Positions 1-5,267 of a stretch of 5,281 bases of DNA are shown here, piece after piece. A program made the translations under genes and the position numbers. The stretch lies in the NCBI GenBank assembly GCA_020833205.1, contig JAJHQT010000060.1, positions 1 to 5,281 on the forward strand, written 5' to 3'. How positions within the stretch are numbered: the first letter of the stretch is position 1; each line of letters starts with the position of its first letter. The notes under the pieces are model-generated. The model searched no databases. It saw nothing but the letters and a program-made list of their open reading frames with translations, and was not told the origin of the DNA. This DNA is from Pyrobaculum sp. GTDB lineage: Archaea > Thermoproteota > Thermoprotei > Thermoproteales > Thermoproteaceae.

Positions 1-486
1 TTCAGCCTCGTACATCCTTATTATCAGTTGTTCATATGGGCTGAGCCTCTTTGTCCCCATCACCTCCACCTCGCCGTTGGCCAACCTGTAGTAGGTGATT
101 TCGCCGGGGGTCTCCCTAACAGCGTATCTGATCTCTCTGCCGCGCGCCGCCTCTTTGAAGCCCTCAAGCTCAGATGCGGCGAAGTAGGCGGGTGTGTGAA
201 GCACTGCGGTTTTCCGAATGAGCCGCAGCATCTTCAAGACGAGGCTGCCCAGGTCATCTCTATACGGCCCCGCCAGCACGAGTACATGGTCCACCTCTCT
301 AACCTCCTCTGGAGTAGCTACCTCCGTCTTTAGTCCAGAGGCCAGGCGGAGGGCGGCCACCGCCGACGCGATCAACACGCAACTCTCAGTCCGCTCGTAG
401 AAGACGTGGAGGGGGTTGAGGTCCCTGGTGAGGTCCCAGTACACCACCGCGAGGAGAGCCCTATATCTAACCTCCTCGGGCTCCAT
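1..486 (-). CDS. Unrecognised protein, 5' part only (runs off left edge)
   Basis: An open frame of 162 codons begins at the ATG complementary to 484-486 and is still open at base 1, so the C-terminus is missing. I do not recognise the family. The product begins MEPEEVRYRALLAVV, has one cysteine (about residue 36, in TESCVLIAS), and shows alternating hydrophobic strands and helices (VDHVLVLAG near 66-73, KTAVLHTPA near 92-100) like a soluble alpha/beta protein. There is no signal peptide or clear membrane span. The start is supported by a TATA box at 506-515 centred about 24 nt upstream, which implies a leaderless mRNA. It is divergent from the DsrE-like gene, with about 95 bp between starts. 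That layout suggests, but does not prove, a link with sulfur metabolism. The reading frame is well supported; the function is unknown. Confidence 0.8.
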   Translation of the reverse strand, partial: MEPEEVRYRALLAVVYWDLTRDLNPLHVFYERTESCVLIASAVAALRLASGLKTEVATPEEVREVDHVLVLAGPYRDDLGSLVLKMLRLIRKTAVLHTPAYFAASELEGFKEAARGREIRYAVRETPGEITYYRLANGEVEVMGTKRLSPYEQLIIRMYEAE

Positions 487-505
487 GGAGACATACCAAC
501 CACAC

Positions 506-515
506 TATATATAAA
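506..515 (-). promoter_or_regulatory. TATA box of the leftward gene at 486
   Basis: On the minus strand this reads TTTATATATA. Its centre lies about 24 nt upstream of the ATG at 486, which is the spacing from TATA box to transcription start in archaea. Transcription would therefore begin at or next to the start codon. It is one half of a divergent promoter pair with the box at 552-561. Confidence 0.65.
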
Positions 516-551
516 TAAACTAGACCTGAAAGAATTGTCCTAATAAACGCA

Positions 552-561
552 CTATATATAA
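552..561 (+). promoter_or_regulatory. TATA box of the DsrE-like gene
   Basis: CTATATATAA on the plus strand is centred about 24 nt before the GTG at 581. This is the same spacing as for the divergent gene on the other side, and it argues for the GTG rather than the TTG at 566 as the start codon, because a TTG at 566 would lie upstream of the expected transcription start. Confidence 0.65.
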
Positions 562-580
562 TGCTTTGAAGAACACCTTT

Positions 581-1033
581 GTGGAGCGGAAGTTGGGGAT
601 TGTGTTCGCGTCTGGGGCTACAAACAGGATTTGTTGTCTCGCCGTGTATAGCGCCGCGGCGCTGGCGTCTGGCTATAAAGTCTACATACATCTAGTCAAC
701 GAAGGCCTTGTGGCATTTCGTAAAGACATTCTGCCGCGGCTCAACGATACAGGAATCGAGGCCACCTATTCGCCGCCCATGTATCTGCCTTACGTCGAGA
801 CCTATCTGAAAAACCTCCGCGGGGCGGTGGAGAAGGGGGCCTTCAAGACTTGGTACGACTTCCTGAGGGAGTTGAAATCAGTCCACGGCGACAGGTTCAA
901 GATATGTGCATGTCCACTTGCCGCGCAGCTATACGGCGTCAAGAAGGAGGACTTGGTGGAGCTCGTGGACGACATCAGGGGGGCCGAGTCCTTCCTGGAG
1001 GAGGTCTACGGGGGCATAGTCATGTATCTCTAA
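581..1033 (+). CDS. DsrE-like family protein (sulfur carrier)
   Basis: A protein of 150 residues if begun at GTG 581 (155 from the TTG at 566). It has the DsrE fold pattern: a first strand KLGIVFASG, a helix followed by GYKVYIHLV, then near residues 107-125 the strand and cysteine segment KICACPLAAQLYGVKKEDL, and a last stretch GAESFLEEV. In DsrE-family sulfur carriers a cysteine at this position holds a persulfide or thiosulfonate and passes it on; here two, C109 and C111, are candidates, and C18-C19 form an extra pair. The middle part (about 45-100) is longer than in the minimal family, as in some larger archaeal members. The protein is probably cytoplasmic. GTG 581 is preferred because it fits the TATA box at 552-561 and starts just before the first strand. 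Family assignment is firm; the sulfur donor and acceptor are unknown. Confidence 0.85.
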   Translation: MERKLGIVFASGATNRICCLAVYSAAALASGYKVYIHLVNEGLVAFRKDILPRLNDTGIEATYSPPMYLPYVETYLKNLRGAVEKGAFKTWYDFLRELKSVHGDRFKICACPLAAQLYGVKKEDLVELVDDIRGAESFLEEVYGGIVMYL

Positions 1034-1040
1034 TACCACC

Positions 1041-1045
1041 TTTTT
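1041..1045 (+). terminator. Oligo-T terminator after the DsrE-like gene
   Basis: A run of five Ts lies 8 nt after the stop codon, in the 43-bp gap between two convergent genes. Archaeal RNA polymerase stops at such T-runs without needing a hairpin. No comparable T-run is seen on the minus strand just after hemD. Confidence 0.4.
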
Positions 1046-1076
1046 CAGCTTCTGCCGGTTTCCAGCGTGCCGCCAG

Positions 1077-1811
1077 TCAAGTCCCGGGCCTTTGGTTGGA
1101 GGTGGTTTTTTCTTTAACCAAATTCATGACGTACTGCGCCAGTGGGCCTAGTCTGCCGCTGGGCGCCACCACGTGGGGTACGCCGAGTTGTGTGAGGGCT
1201 TTGGAGACGCCGGGGCCGCCCGCCACCACCAGCTTTTTGGCCAGCTCCCTGACGGCCTCGGGCCCGCCCACCTCTGCGAAGTACCGCACCACCAAGGCGC
1301 TGGTGAAGACCGCCGCGTCGGAGGACAGTATCTTAGCCACGGAGTCGCGGCTACCCGGCAGGGCCCGGTAGGGGAAGAACTCGACGTAGCTACAACCGAC
1401 GCGCGCCAACAACTCTTCGTCTCTCACTCCGTAGTGGAAGACGACGGCGCAGCGGCAATCCTCCAGCTGGAACTCCTCGACTGTGGACGTCACCACGACC
1501 GGCCTCACGCCGAAGGCGTTCTGCACCATGACGGCGCCCTTCTCGCCTTCAACCGTGGCCACCTTCATCCGAGTCACGAGTCCCCGCGCCACCTCGTAAA
1601 GCCCCGCCGCCTTGAGCTCCTCCGCGGTCCGGTACGCCGACCTGCCGCTGGTGAAGACCACGGCATCGCAGAGCCCTAAGGCCTCAACAACGGCTACCGC
1701 GTCTAGGCGGTTCTCCACCAGCTGAACCATAGGAGCCTCCACCACCTCCGCAACTCTCGCAACAGCCTTAAACACCGGCACAGCCCCCGGAGACGTGATC
1801 TCAATGCACAT
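1077..1811 (-). CDS. hemD: Uroporphyrinogen-III synthase (HemD-like)
   Basis: A protein of 244 residues, the usual length of HemD, which closes hydroxymethylbilane to uroporphyrinogen III, the common precursor of siroheme, heme and cobamides. The two-domain pattern is visible: DAVVFTSGRSAYRTAEEL in domain 1 (about 50-67), a linker with FGVRPVVVTSTVEEF, a strand plus FFPYRALPGS where the family has its Tyr-Arg before the return to domain 1, then DAAVFTSALVVRYFAEVGG and a final VAGGPGVSKALTQLGVPHVV, which matches the GPxTAxAL-xxxG segment. HemD is poorly conserved, so the call rests on this order of motifs. The frame extends upstream to an ATG at 1919, but the ATG at 1811 is chosen because homology starts there and a TATA-like box lies about 21 nt upstream. 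Next to sulfur genes it may serve siroheme supply for sulfite reductase (inference). Confidence 0.75.
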   Translation of the reverse strand: MCIEITSPGAVPVFKAVARVAEVVEAPMVQLVENRLDAVAVVEALGLCDAVVFTSGRSAYRTAEELKAAGLYEVARGLVTRMKVATVEGEKGAVMVQNAFGVRPVVVTSTVEEFQLEDCRCAVVFHYGVRDEELLARVGCSYVEFFPYRALPGSRDSVAKILSSDAAVFTSALVVRYFAEVGGPEAVRELAKKLVVAGGPGVSKALTQLGVPHVVAPSGRLGPLAQYVMNLVKEKTTSNQRPGT

Positions 1812-1826
1812 GAAAAAATATGTTGT

Positions 1827-1836
1827 AGATAAAAAC
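1827..1836 (-). promoter_or_regulatory. Probable TATA box of hemD
   Basis: The minus strand reads GTTTTTATCT, centred about 21 nt before the ATG at 1811. The spacing is a little shorter than for the other genes here, but it still leaves no room for a leader or Shine-Dalgarno site. It supports the start at 1811 over the longer frame to 1919. Confidence 0.4.
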
Positions 1837-1954
1837 GAGCAGCCGCGCTGGCCCGCTAATGACAGATAAGCCCAGCCCGGCCGCCATGCCGCTACAGCCC
1901 CAGCAAAAGCCAGCCGCACGGGCCAATTCCCCGCTGTTTATGTTGGCAGTATAG

Positions 1955-2392
1955 TCCACCGGGCAACAATCCTCACTGGCATACTTGTGGGAGGTTCTTA
2001 ACGAGATGATACAGGTGAGGCGCGCCATGTTTGTAGACGTTAGTATACCTGCCGAGTGGACAGGCGGGGTAACGACGTCTCTAAATACGCCACGAGCAGA
2101 TCCAGTGAGGGCCACATCCCCAGCGCCGTGAACATCCCCTGGAGGCCAGGAGGTGGATCCGGAGACCGGGAGGTTCAAGCCGCCTGAGGAGCTGAGGAGA
2201 CTCTATGAGGGGAGGGGGGTGACGCCGGATAGAGAAGTCATCACGAACTGCAGAATCGGCGAGAGGGCCGCCCACACGTGGTTCGTGCTTAAGTACATAC
2301 TCAAGTACCCCGCAGTTAGGTTATACGACGGGTCGTGGGCAGTGTGGGGCAACCCGGTGGGCGCGCCAGTTAAAAGGGGAAACGAGCCCAAA
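1955..2392 (+). pseudogene. Thiosulfate sulfurtransferase (rhodanese) remnant, truncated and frameshifted
   Basis: Three pieces in two frames line up in order with the C-terminal half of a two-domain rhodanese. Piece 1 (1955-~2107) contains EVLNEMIQVRRAMFVDVSIP followed by AEWTGG, the family's VDVRxPxEYxG. Piece 2 (2110-2142, shifted frame) reads GHIPSAVNIPW, the GHIPGAVNIPW signature. Piece 3 (2153 on, back in the first frame) reads VDPETGRFKPPEELRRLYEG, then the active-site loop CRIGERAAHTWFVLKY with the catalytic Cys at codon 2249-2251, and YDGSWAVWGNPVGAPVKRG. At least two frameshifts (about 2108 and 2143-2153) break it, and an in-frame TAG lies at 1952. The N-terminal rhodanese domain is absent or unreadable. 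After about 2386 the frame runs on without homology to 2512, so the native stop has also gone. The intact enzyme would move sulfane sulfur from thiosulfate or mercaptopyruvate to an acceptor; this copy should be inactive. The closest alternative is sequencing error, but two shifts plus a missing domain make decay more likely. Confidence 0.85.
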
Positions 2393-2552
2393 ATATTTTT
2401 TATGAACCCCCTCTTCTGTCGAAGTGCGTATGGAGAGACACGTGTGTGTCATCGGTTTTTATGTCCACGTAATCGATGTACTCTACATAGGGGTTTCATA
2501 GGTGAAAATTGATACGCTTTGTTGAGAATTGCAGGTGTCTTGTATTGTCGCA

Positions 2553-2969
2553 ATGGCGACTTTGGACAAAGCTGAATATACCGAAAAATATTTAACTAAA
2601 AAAGTCTCAGCACCTATGTTGCCTCGTTATAATATCAAATGCCCTATGTGCGGCTCTGTTTTTGAGTTGCCTTACGATTCCCGTTATCGCGAGCTGGCGC
2701 TTAAATCGCCAGATGGTTTATATGTCACAGTAGCGCGTTGTCCCAAGGGACATTTAATCACAGCATATATAGATGGCGACGGCATGCTGAGGAGGGTCGG
2801 CACTGGAGGCGTGGAGAAGGGGGAGGACTGCGAGTTGGTGGAGGACGTTGGTTTCCTCCCGTCTGCGGTGAGGCGTAGAGTTGAAGAGGCGTTGAGGAGC
2901 GGCGATTACAGAGGCGTGGAGAGGATAATAGAGGACTTGAAGCGGATGGGGGTGGTGAAATGTCTTTAA
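2553..2969 (+). CDS. Zinc-ribbon protein of unknown function
   Basis: A protein of 138 residues of no family I can name. A zinc-ribbon pattern is clear: CPMC at residues 30-33 and CPKGH at 63-67, giving ligands C30, C33, C63 and H67 (or a nearby residue). The second knuckle is followed by a strand LITAYIDGDGMLRRV. A charged helical tail, about 103-134 (PSAVRRRVEEALRSGDYRGV), could be a protein-contact region. The ATG at 2553 is preferred over TTG/GTG codons 18-24 nt upstream because no TATA box fits those starts; an AGGTG at 2533-2537 is a weak, distant Shine-Dalgarno candidate. The last 10 bases overlap the next gene, so the two are very likely co-transcribed and translated together. Codons up to about 2775 are visibly AT-rich and end in A/T; after that they turn GC-rich like the rest of the window, as if the gene were a mosaic. 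Confidence 0.75.
   Translation: MATLDKAEYTEKYLTKKVSAPMLPRYNIKCPMCGSVFELPYDSRYRELALKSPDGLYVTVARCPKGHLITAYIDGDGMLRRVGTGGVEKGEDCELVEDVGFLPSAVRRRVEEALRSGDYRGVERIIEDLKRMGVVKCL
2951..2958 (+). promoter_or_regulatory. Ribosome binding site of the second gene of the pair
   Basis: GGTGGTGA just before the ATG at 2960 matches the archaeal GGAGGTGA at seven of eight positions. The gene is internal to an operon and therefore cannot be leaderless, so a Shine-Dalgarno site here, inside the end of the upstream gene, fits coupled translation and fixes the start. Confidence 0.5.
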
Positions 2970-3766
2970 CAGCGCCGCTGTATTTTAGGGATATGATACG
3001 GCTTTTCGGCGGGTTGAGAGAGGTTAATAATTTCTTGAAGTGGCTTAACTACTATGGCTTCAAGTGGTTTAGTGAGTTGCGGGAGGCCGGCGTAAGTAGG
3101 AGCCGCTCTTATCTGGCATATGTGCTGGAGCGCGCTGTGGAGATACAGAGACTGGGCCCTGTGGAGAAACCTTCTAAAAGGCCCACGAACACCTTTCTGC
3201 TACAGGCCCTTGACGTGGTGGAGTCGTTCGACGGACTCGGCATAGCGGCAGTGGCGCGGGGGGAGGTAGACAGCGACATGGTTTCAGTTTTTGTGGATAG
3301 CTTTCTCACCTCCGAGTTCTACATGTTCCTCTCAATTGCCATGTTTAGGCTGTTTGGCGTCGATAGGTGCACCTCGGTCTTGGTGCCATATGCGTACAAG
3401 GGGGTGGAGGCAGAGGTTCTGAAGGGGTTCAACGAGAGGCTGGTGCTTCACGAGCCGGAGTATCAGCTACCCGGCGCCGCCAAGGCTTTATGCGGCGTTG
3501 AGGCGGAATGCGCCGTATCGATGTATTTATTCCACAGATCCCGTGCAGTGCTGAACGACTTGAAATGCCTGAGGTCAAAGGTGAAGCGGCTCGGCGTAGC
3601 CGCCCTACCGCTCGAGGCGCCGGCTCCCATCGTGGCCATCAGCGCCGCCGCGGGATTCCTGAATTTCTACAAGTCAGCCGAGATGCAGCAGCTCCTTAAA
3701 CATGCAGGTTTTAAACGCGGCAAAGTATACCTAAAGAAACCCTATTTCGTGGCAGTTCTGCAGTAG
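2960..3766 (+). CDS. Conserved-looking protein of unknown function, 268 residues
   Basis: I do not recognise this family. The N-terminal 65 residues are helical and basic/aromatic (LREVNNFLKWLNYYGFKWF, then VSRSRSYLAYVLERAVEIQ), with a spacing that could be a helix-turn-helix or dimerisation unit. A mixed alpha/beta region follows (about 75-190) with SVLVPYAYKGVEAEVL and YQLPGAAKALCGVEAEC. The last 40 residues (FLNFYKSAEMQQLLKHAGFK, then a basic strand ending YFVAVLQ) faintly resemble the end of SAM-dependent methyltransferases, where a helix ending in AGF is followed by the last strands. However, the glycine-rich SAM-binding loop is not visible, so I do not call it one. No signal peptide or membrane span is evident. 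The start overlaps the zinc-ribbon gene by 10 bases and has a good Shine-Dalgarno site, so the two proteins probably work together. The gene is solid; the function is open. Confidence 0.75.
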   Translation: MSLTAPLYFRDMIRLFGGLREVNNFLKWLNYYGFKWFSELREAGVSRSRSYLAYVLERAVEIQRLGPVEKPSKRPTNTFLLQALDVVESFDGLGIAAVARGEVDSDMVSVFVDSFLTSEFYMFLSIAMFRLFGVDRCTSVLVPYAYKGVEAEVLKGFNERLVLHEPEYQLPGAAKALCGVEAECAVSMYLFHRSRAVLNDLKCLRSKVKRLGVAALPLEAPAPIVAISAAAGFLNFYKSAEMQQLLKHAGFKRGKVYLKKPYFVAVLQ

Positions 3767-3903
3767 ACGTGGAGAAGCAGAGGAAGCACCCGTATCTGCA
3801 GGTTAACATGCGGATATGTGCAATAAGCGGTCTGACTAATGACTTGGCCAGCCTAGACGCCAGATTTGTGACTTCGTGTGCAACGGCGGCGGTTGCGAAA
3901 GAG

Positions 3904-3911
3904 GTTTTAAT
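3904..3911 (+). promoter_or_regulatory. TATA box of the TusA-like gene
   Basis: GTTTTAAT is centred about 24 nt upstream of the GTG at 3932, the same geometry as the other leaderless genes of the window. It gives the TusA-like gene its own promoter, separate from the pair that ends at 3766. Confidence 0.55.
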
Positions 3912-3931
3912 GTAGAACTCCTTTTCATTTT

Positions 3932-4153
3932 GTGGAGATATTAAATTCAGACGACAGCTACCACAAACTGGGCTTCAAGCACTCCGTGTACCAAATCATG
4001 AAGACCTTGGGGAGGCTCAAGCCCGGCCAGGCGGTGAGGGTCGAGACAGACGACTTCGACTTGGCCCAGACCATAGAGATCGTGGCGCGCGGCACAGGCT
4101 ACTCGGTGTCTAGTGAGATGGACGACCTGCCCGTGTTGCTCATATGGAAGTAG
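3932..4153 (+). CDS. TusA-like protein lacking the sulfur-carrying cysteine
   Basis: A protein of 73 residues, the full length of TusA/SirA-fold proteins, which normally hand persulfide sulfur between rhodaneses, DsrE and acceptors. The fold signature is good from residue 24: a helix MKTLGRLKPGQ, strand AVRVETDD, helix DLAQTIEIVARGTGYSV, and a final strand LPVLLIWK. In canonical members the first helix is preceded by G-x-x-CPxP, whose Cys carries the sulfur. Here the aligned stretch is GFKHSVYQ (14-21): His for Cys, and both prolines gone. There is no cysteine anywhere in the protein. It cannot act as a thiol sulfur carrier in the known way; it may be a scaffold or binding protein, or a recently disabled gene. 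The GTG start fits the TATA box at 3904-3911. Its 3' end overlaps the start of a decayed VOC dioxygenase, so the two once formed an operon. Confidence 0.75.
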   Translation: MEILNSDDSYHKLGFKHSVYQIMKTLGRLKPGQAVRVETDDFDLAQTIEIVARGTGYSVSSEMDDLPVLLIWK

Positions 4154-4839
4154 GGTGGGCCAGAGTCGTCCTCGCCGAGTCTCGACGAAGTTGAGGAGTT
4201 CTACAGGTCGGTGCTCTAGACCGACCTGCCGTGTAGGAGGCGGCTTGGAGGCCGGGTGGGACAGGTGTTGACGCTCGTGAGGGAGGGCGAGGGGGCGCCC
4301 TCCGGCGGCTATATACCACGTGGCCATCAGATTGCCCTCAGAGCCTCTCGGCGCGTTTATAAAACGCGTGCTGGCCGATTAACCATGTGGAGGGGTTCGC
4401 CGGCCATCTAGTGAGCGAGTATGTATATCTCAGGACTCCCGACGGCATAGGCTCCGAGGTGCACGCGGGCAGCACCCCAGGCGAGCGGATCAGGAAGGGG
4501 GTGCCGGTGGCCGTGGACACTCTGCCGCTGGACCTAGACGGCAAAGCCGTAACTCCGTCGCCCCTCCCGCCCAGCGCCGAGATAGGACGTACAGAGGGCC
4601 TACGTGGATCTCAACGTGTGATTGCGTTCTACCGGAGGCTCGGCATGGCCGTCACGTGAAAGATGCCGGACGCAACGTCCATGGCGCGGGGCGGCTATCA
4701 CCATCACGTCGCGTTTAACCGGCGGCCTCTGCTGAGGCCGTGGGGTGCCTTGGCGGCCGCGTATGCCCCCGCGGCCTCTAGGCCGACGAGGGAACCGCGG
4801 GGGGTGGGGCTCCTCCCGGCTGGGAAAAACTACCAGGTT
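4144..4839 (+). pseudogene. Two-domain VOC (CatE-like ring-cleavage dioxygenase/glyoxalase) pseudogene, heavily decayed
   Basis: Fragments in all three frames line up in order with the CatE-type family, metal enzymes with paired VOC domains. ATG 4144 gives MEVGWARVVLA; after a shift near 4177-4181, SLDEVEEFYRSVL, then a TAG (4217) and VLTLVREGEGAPSG. After another shift (about 4305), IYHVAIRLPSEPLGAFIKRV up to TAA (4380). After a third, from 4387, GFAGHLVSEYVYLRTPDGIG and SEV, the family's DHxVSExxYLxDPDGxGxE, then DTLPLDLDG and the domain 2 start AEIGR. A short out-of-frame YVDLNV (4601-4618) is followed by VIAFYRRLGMAVT, TGA (4657), and MARGGYHHHVAFN, matching the family's GGYHHHxxxN. The C-terminus fades before 4840. 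I count at least three in-frame stops and four or five shifts, so no enzyme is made. The ATG overlaps the TusA-like stop, indicating former co-translation. The substrate of the intact enzyme is unknown. Confidence 0.8.
4825..4829 (-). terminator. Oligo-T terminator of the second DsrE gene
   Basis: On the minus strand five Ts follow directly after the TAG stop of the DsrE gene that ends at 4830. This is a typical archaeal T-run terminator and would also limit read-through into the antisense of the VOC pseudogene. Confidence 0.45.
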
Positions 4840-5180
4840 AGGACTATTTTGGCGTCTGCGGCGTATTCGTAGAAGCTGGCTATGCCCATTATCTTGACGC
4901 CGTCTACGACTTCGTCTTCCTTTATGTTGAAGGTGGCCGCCGCCGAGGAGCAGAGCCACATCTTGCAACCCATCTCAAGGCACTGCTTGAACCTTTCCTG
5001 AATCTGGTTATCCAGCTTTTCAAATACCTTTTTCTTAACGGCGTGGGCCCCGTCGAGAGTCCAAAAAATCAACACGTCGAAGCCCATGGAGGCCGCGGCC
5101 AAGGCGTAGCCCAGCATAGTGGATACCCTAGGCGTATCTGCCGGAGGCATGGTAGCGAGGAACGCCACCTTATCCGCCAT
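4830..5180 (-). CDS. DsrE-family protein (short, DsrE/F-like sulfur carrier)
   Basis: A protein of 116 residues, the usual size of single-domain DsrE/DsrF-like proteins. It shows the family order: strand KVAFLAT, helix with MLGYALAAASMGFDVLIFWT, a middle helix with basic residues (about 46-66), then CLEMGCKMWLCSSAAATFNI (67-86) and the closing DGVKIMGIASFYEYAADAKI before the last strand. C77, at the end of the MWLC strand, sits at the position of the sulfur-carrying cysteine in DsrE; C67 and C72 are further thiols close by. The family accepts and passes on sulfane sulfur, often to or from TusA and with rhodanese as donor, in the cytoplasm. Start: ATG 5180, with a TATA box about 24 nt upstream. 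It lies tail to tail with the decayed VOC gene. It appears intact, with its own promoter and terminator. The family call is firm; the partner is unknown, because the TusA and rhodanese nearby are altered or dead. Confidence 0.88.
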   Translation of the reverse strand: MADKVAFLATMPPADTPRVSTMLGYALAAASMGFDVLIFWTLDGAHAVKKKVFEKLDNQIQERFKQCLEMGCKMWLCSSAAATFNIKEDEVVDGVKIMGIASFYEYAADAKIVLTW

Positions 5181-5200
5181 GGAGGTGCAGATCCCACTTA

Positions 5201-5208
5201 TTTTTATA
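5201..5208 (-). promoter_or_regulatory. TATA box of the second DsrE gene
   Basis: The minus strand reads TATAAAAA, centred about 24 nt upstream of the ATG at 5180. This places the transcription start at or next to the start codon (leaderless mRNA). The surrounding 5199-5217 is almost pure A/T. Confidence 0.6.
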
Positions 5209-5221
5209 TTTTATTATCGAT

Positions 5222-5267
5222 GGACCGGAAAGGAGCAACTACACTGAGGCTTGCGGTCCGTTTTTAA
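5222..5267 (+). other. Hairpin followed by a T-tract in the right-hand intergenic end
   Basis: GGACCG (5222-5227) and CGGTCC (5254-5259) form a perfect 6-bp stem around a 26-nt loop; the outer pairs T5221-G5260 and A5220-T5261 could extend it. The right arm runs into TTTTTAAATTTT. This could be the 3' end of a short transcript, or the T/A stretch at 5261-5272 could be a TATA box for a rightward gene beyond the edge. A 15-codon frame starts at ATG 5220 and ends in the T-tract, but nothing supports it as a gene. Confidence 0.25.

Noticed and set aside
1812..1954. Possible tRNA or structured RNA in the hemD-rhodanese gap (7-nt complementary segments near 1848 and 1918)
   Set aside because: No T-loop, anticodon arm or compact folding pattern; only the hemD promoter is seen there.
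1801..2178. 125-codon minus-strand frame over the hemD upstream region and rhodanese remnant
   Set aside because: No family features, and it is antisense to the clear rhodanese motifs. The 36-residue upstream extension of hemD (1812-1919) was dropped for the same lack of homology.
2424..2501. 25-codon hydrophobic frame (contains MERHVCVIGFYVHVIDVLYI) about 29 nt after an AAATATTTT box
   Set aside because: Too short, no known match, and placed in run-off sequence after the rhodanese remnant; the spacing to the box is also off.
2505..2540. Possible single CRISPR-like repeat (ends GAATTGCAGG, similar in style to crenarchaeal repeats)
   Set aside because: Only one copy, no spacer pattern and no cas gene in the window.
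4154..4219. In-frame continuation of the TusA-like gene after its TAG (21 codons, ending SLDEVEEFYRSVL)
   Set aside because: It first looked like stop-codon read-through or a lost tail, but the residues match the start of a VOC domain (LDEVEEFY-x-x-VL) and belong to the overlapping pseudogene that starts at 4144.
4201..4236. Strong hairpin: 9-bp perfect arms at 4204-4212 and 4220-4228
   Set aside because: It lies inside the VOC pseudogene coding remains and has no T-tract after it, so it is probably a chance product of GC-rich decayed sequence and not a terminator or attenuator.
4282..4303. Inverted repeat GGAGGGCG / CGCCCTCC with 6-nt loop
   Set aside because: It sits in the part of the VOC pseudogene that reads REGEGAPSG; no transcript end or neighbouring gene makes use of it.
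4352..4368. 17-bp palindrome around TTTATAAAA, a perfect-looking TATA box 25 nt before ATG 4385 / GTG 4387
   Set aside because: The bases read as AFIKRV in a VOC fragment, so the box is coding remains. The downstream frame (4387-4659) is pseudogene sequence, although accidental promoter activity cannot be excluded.
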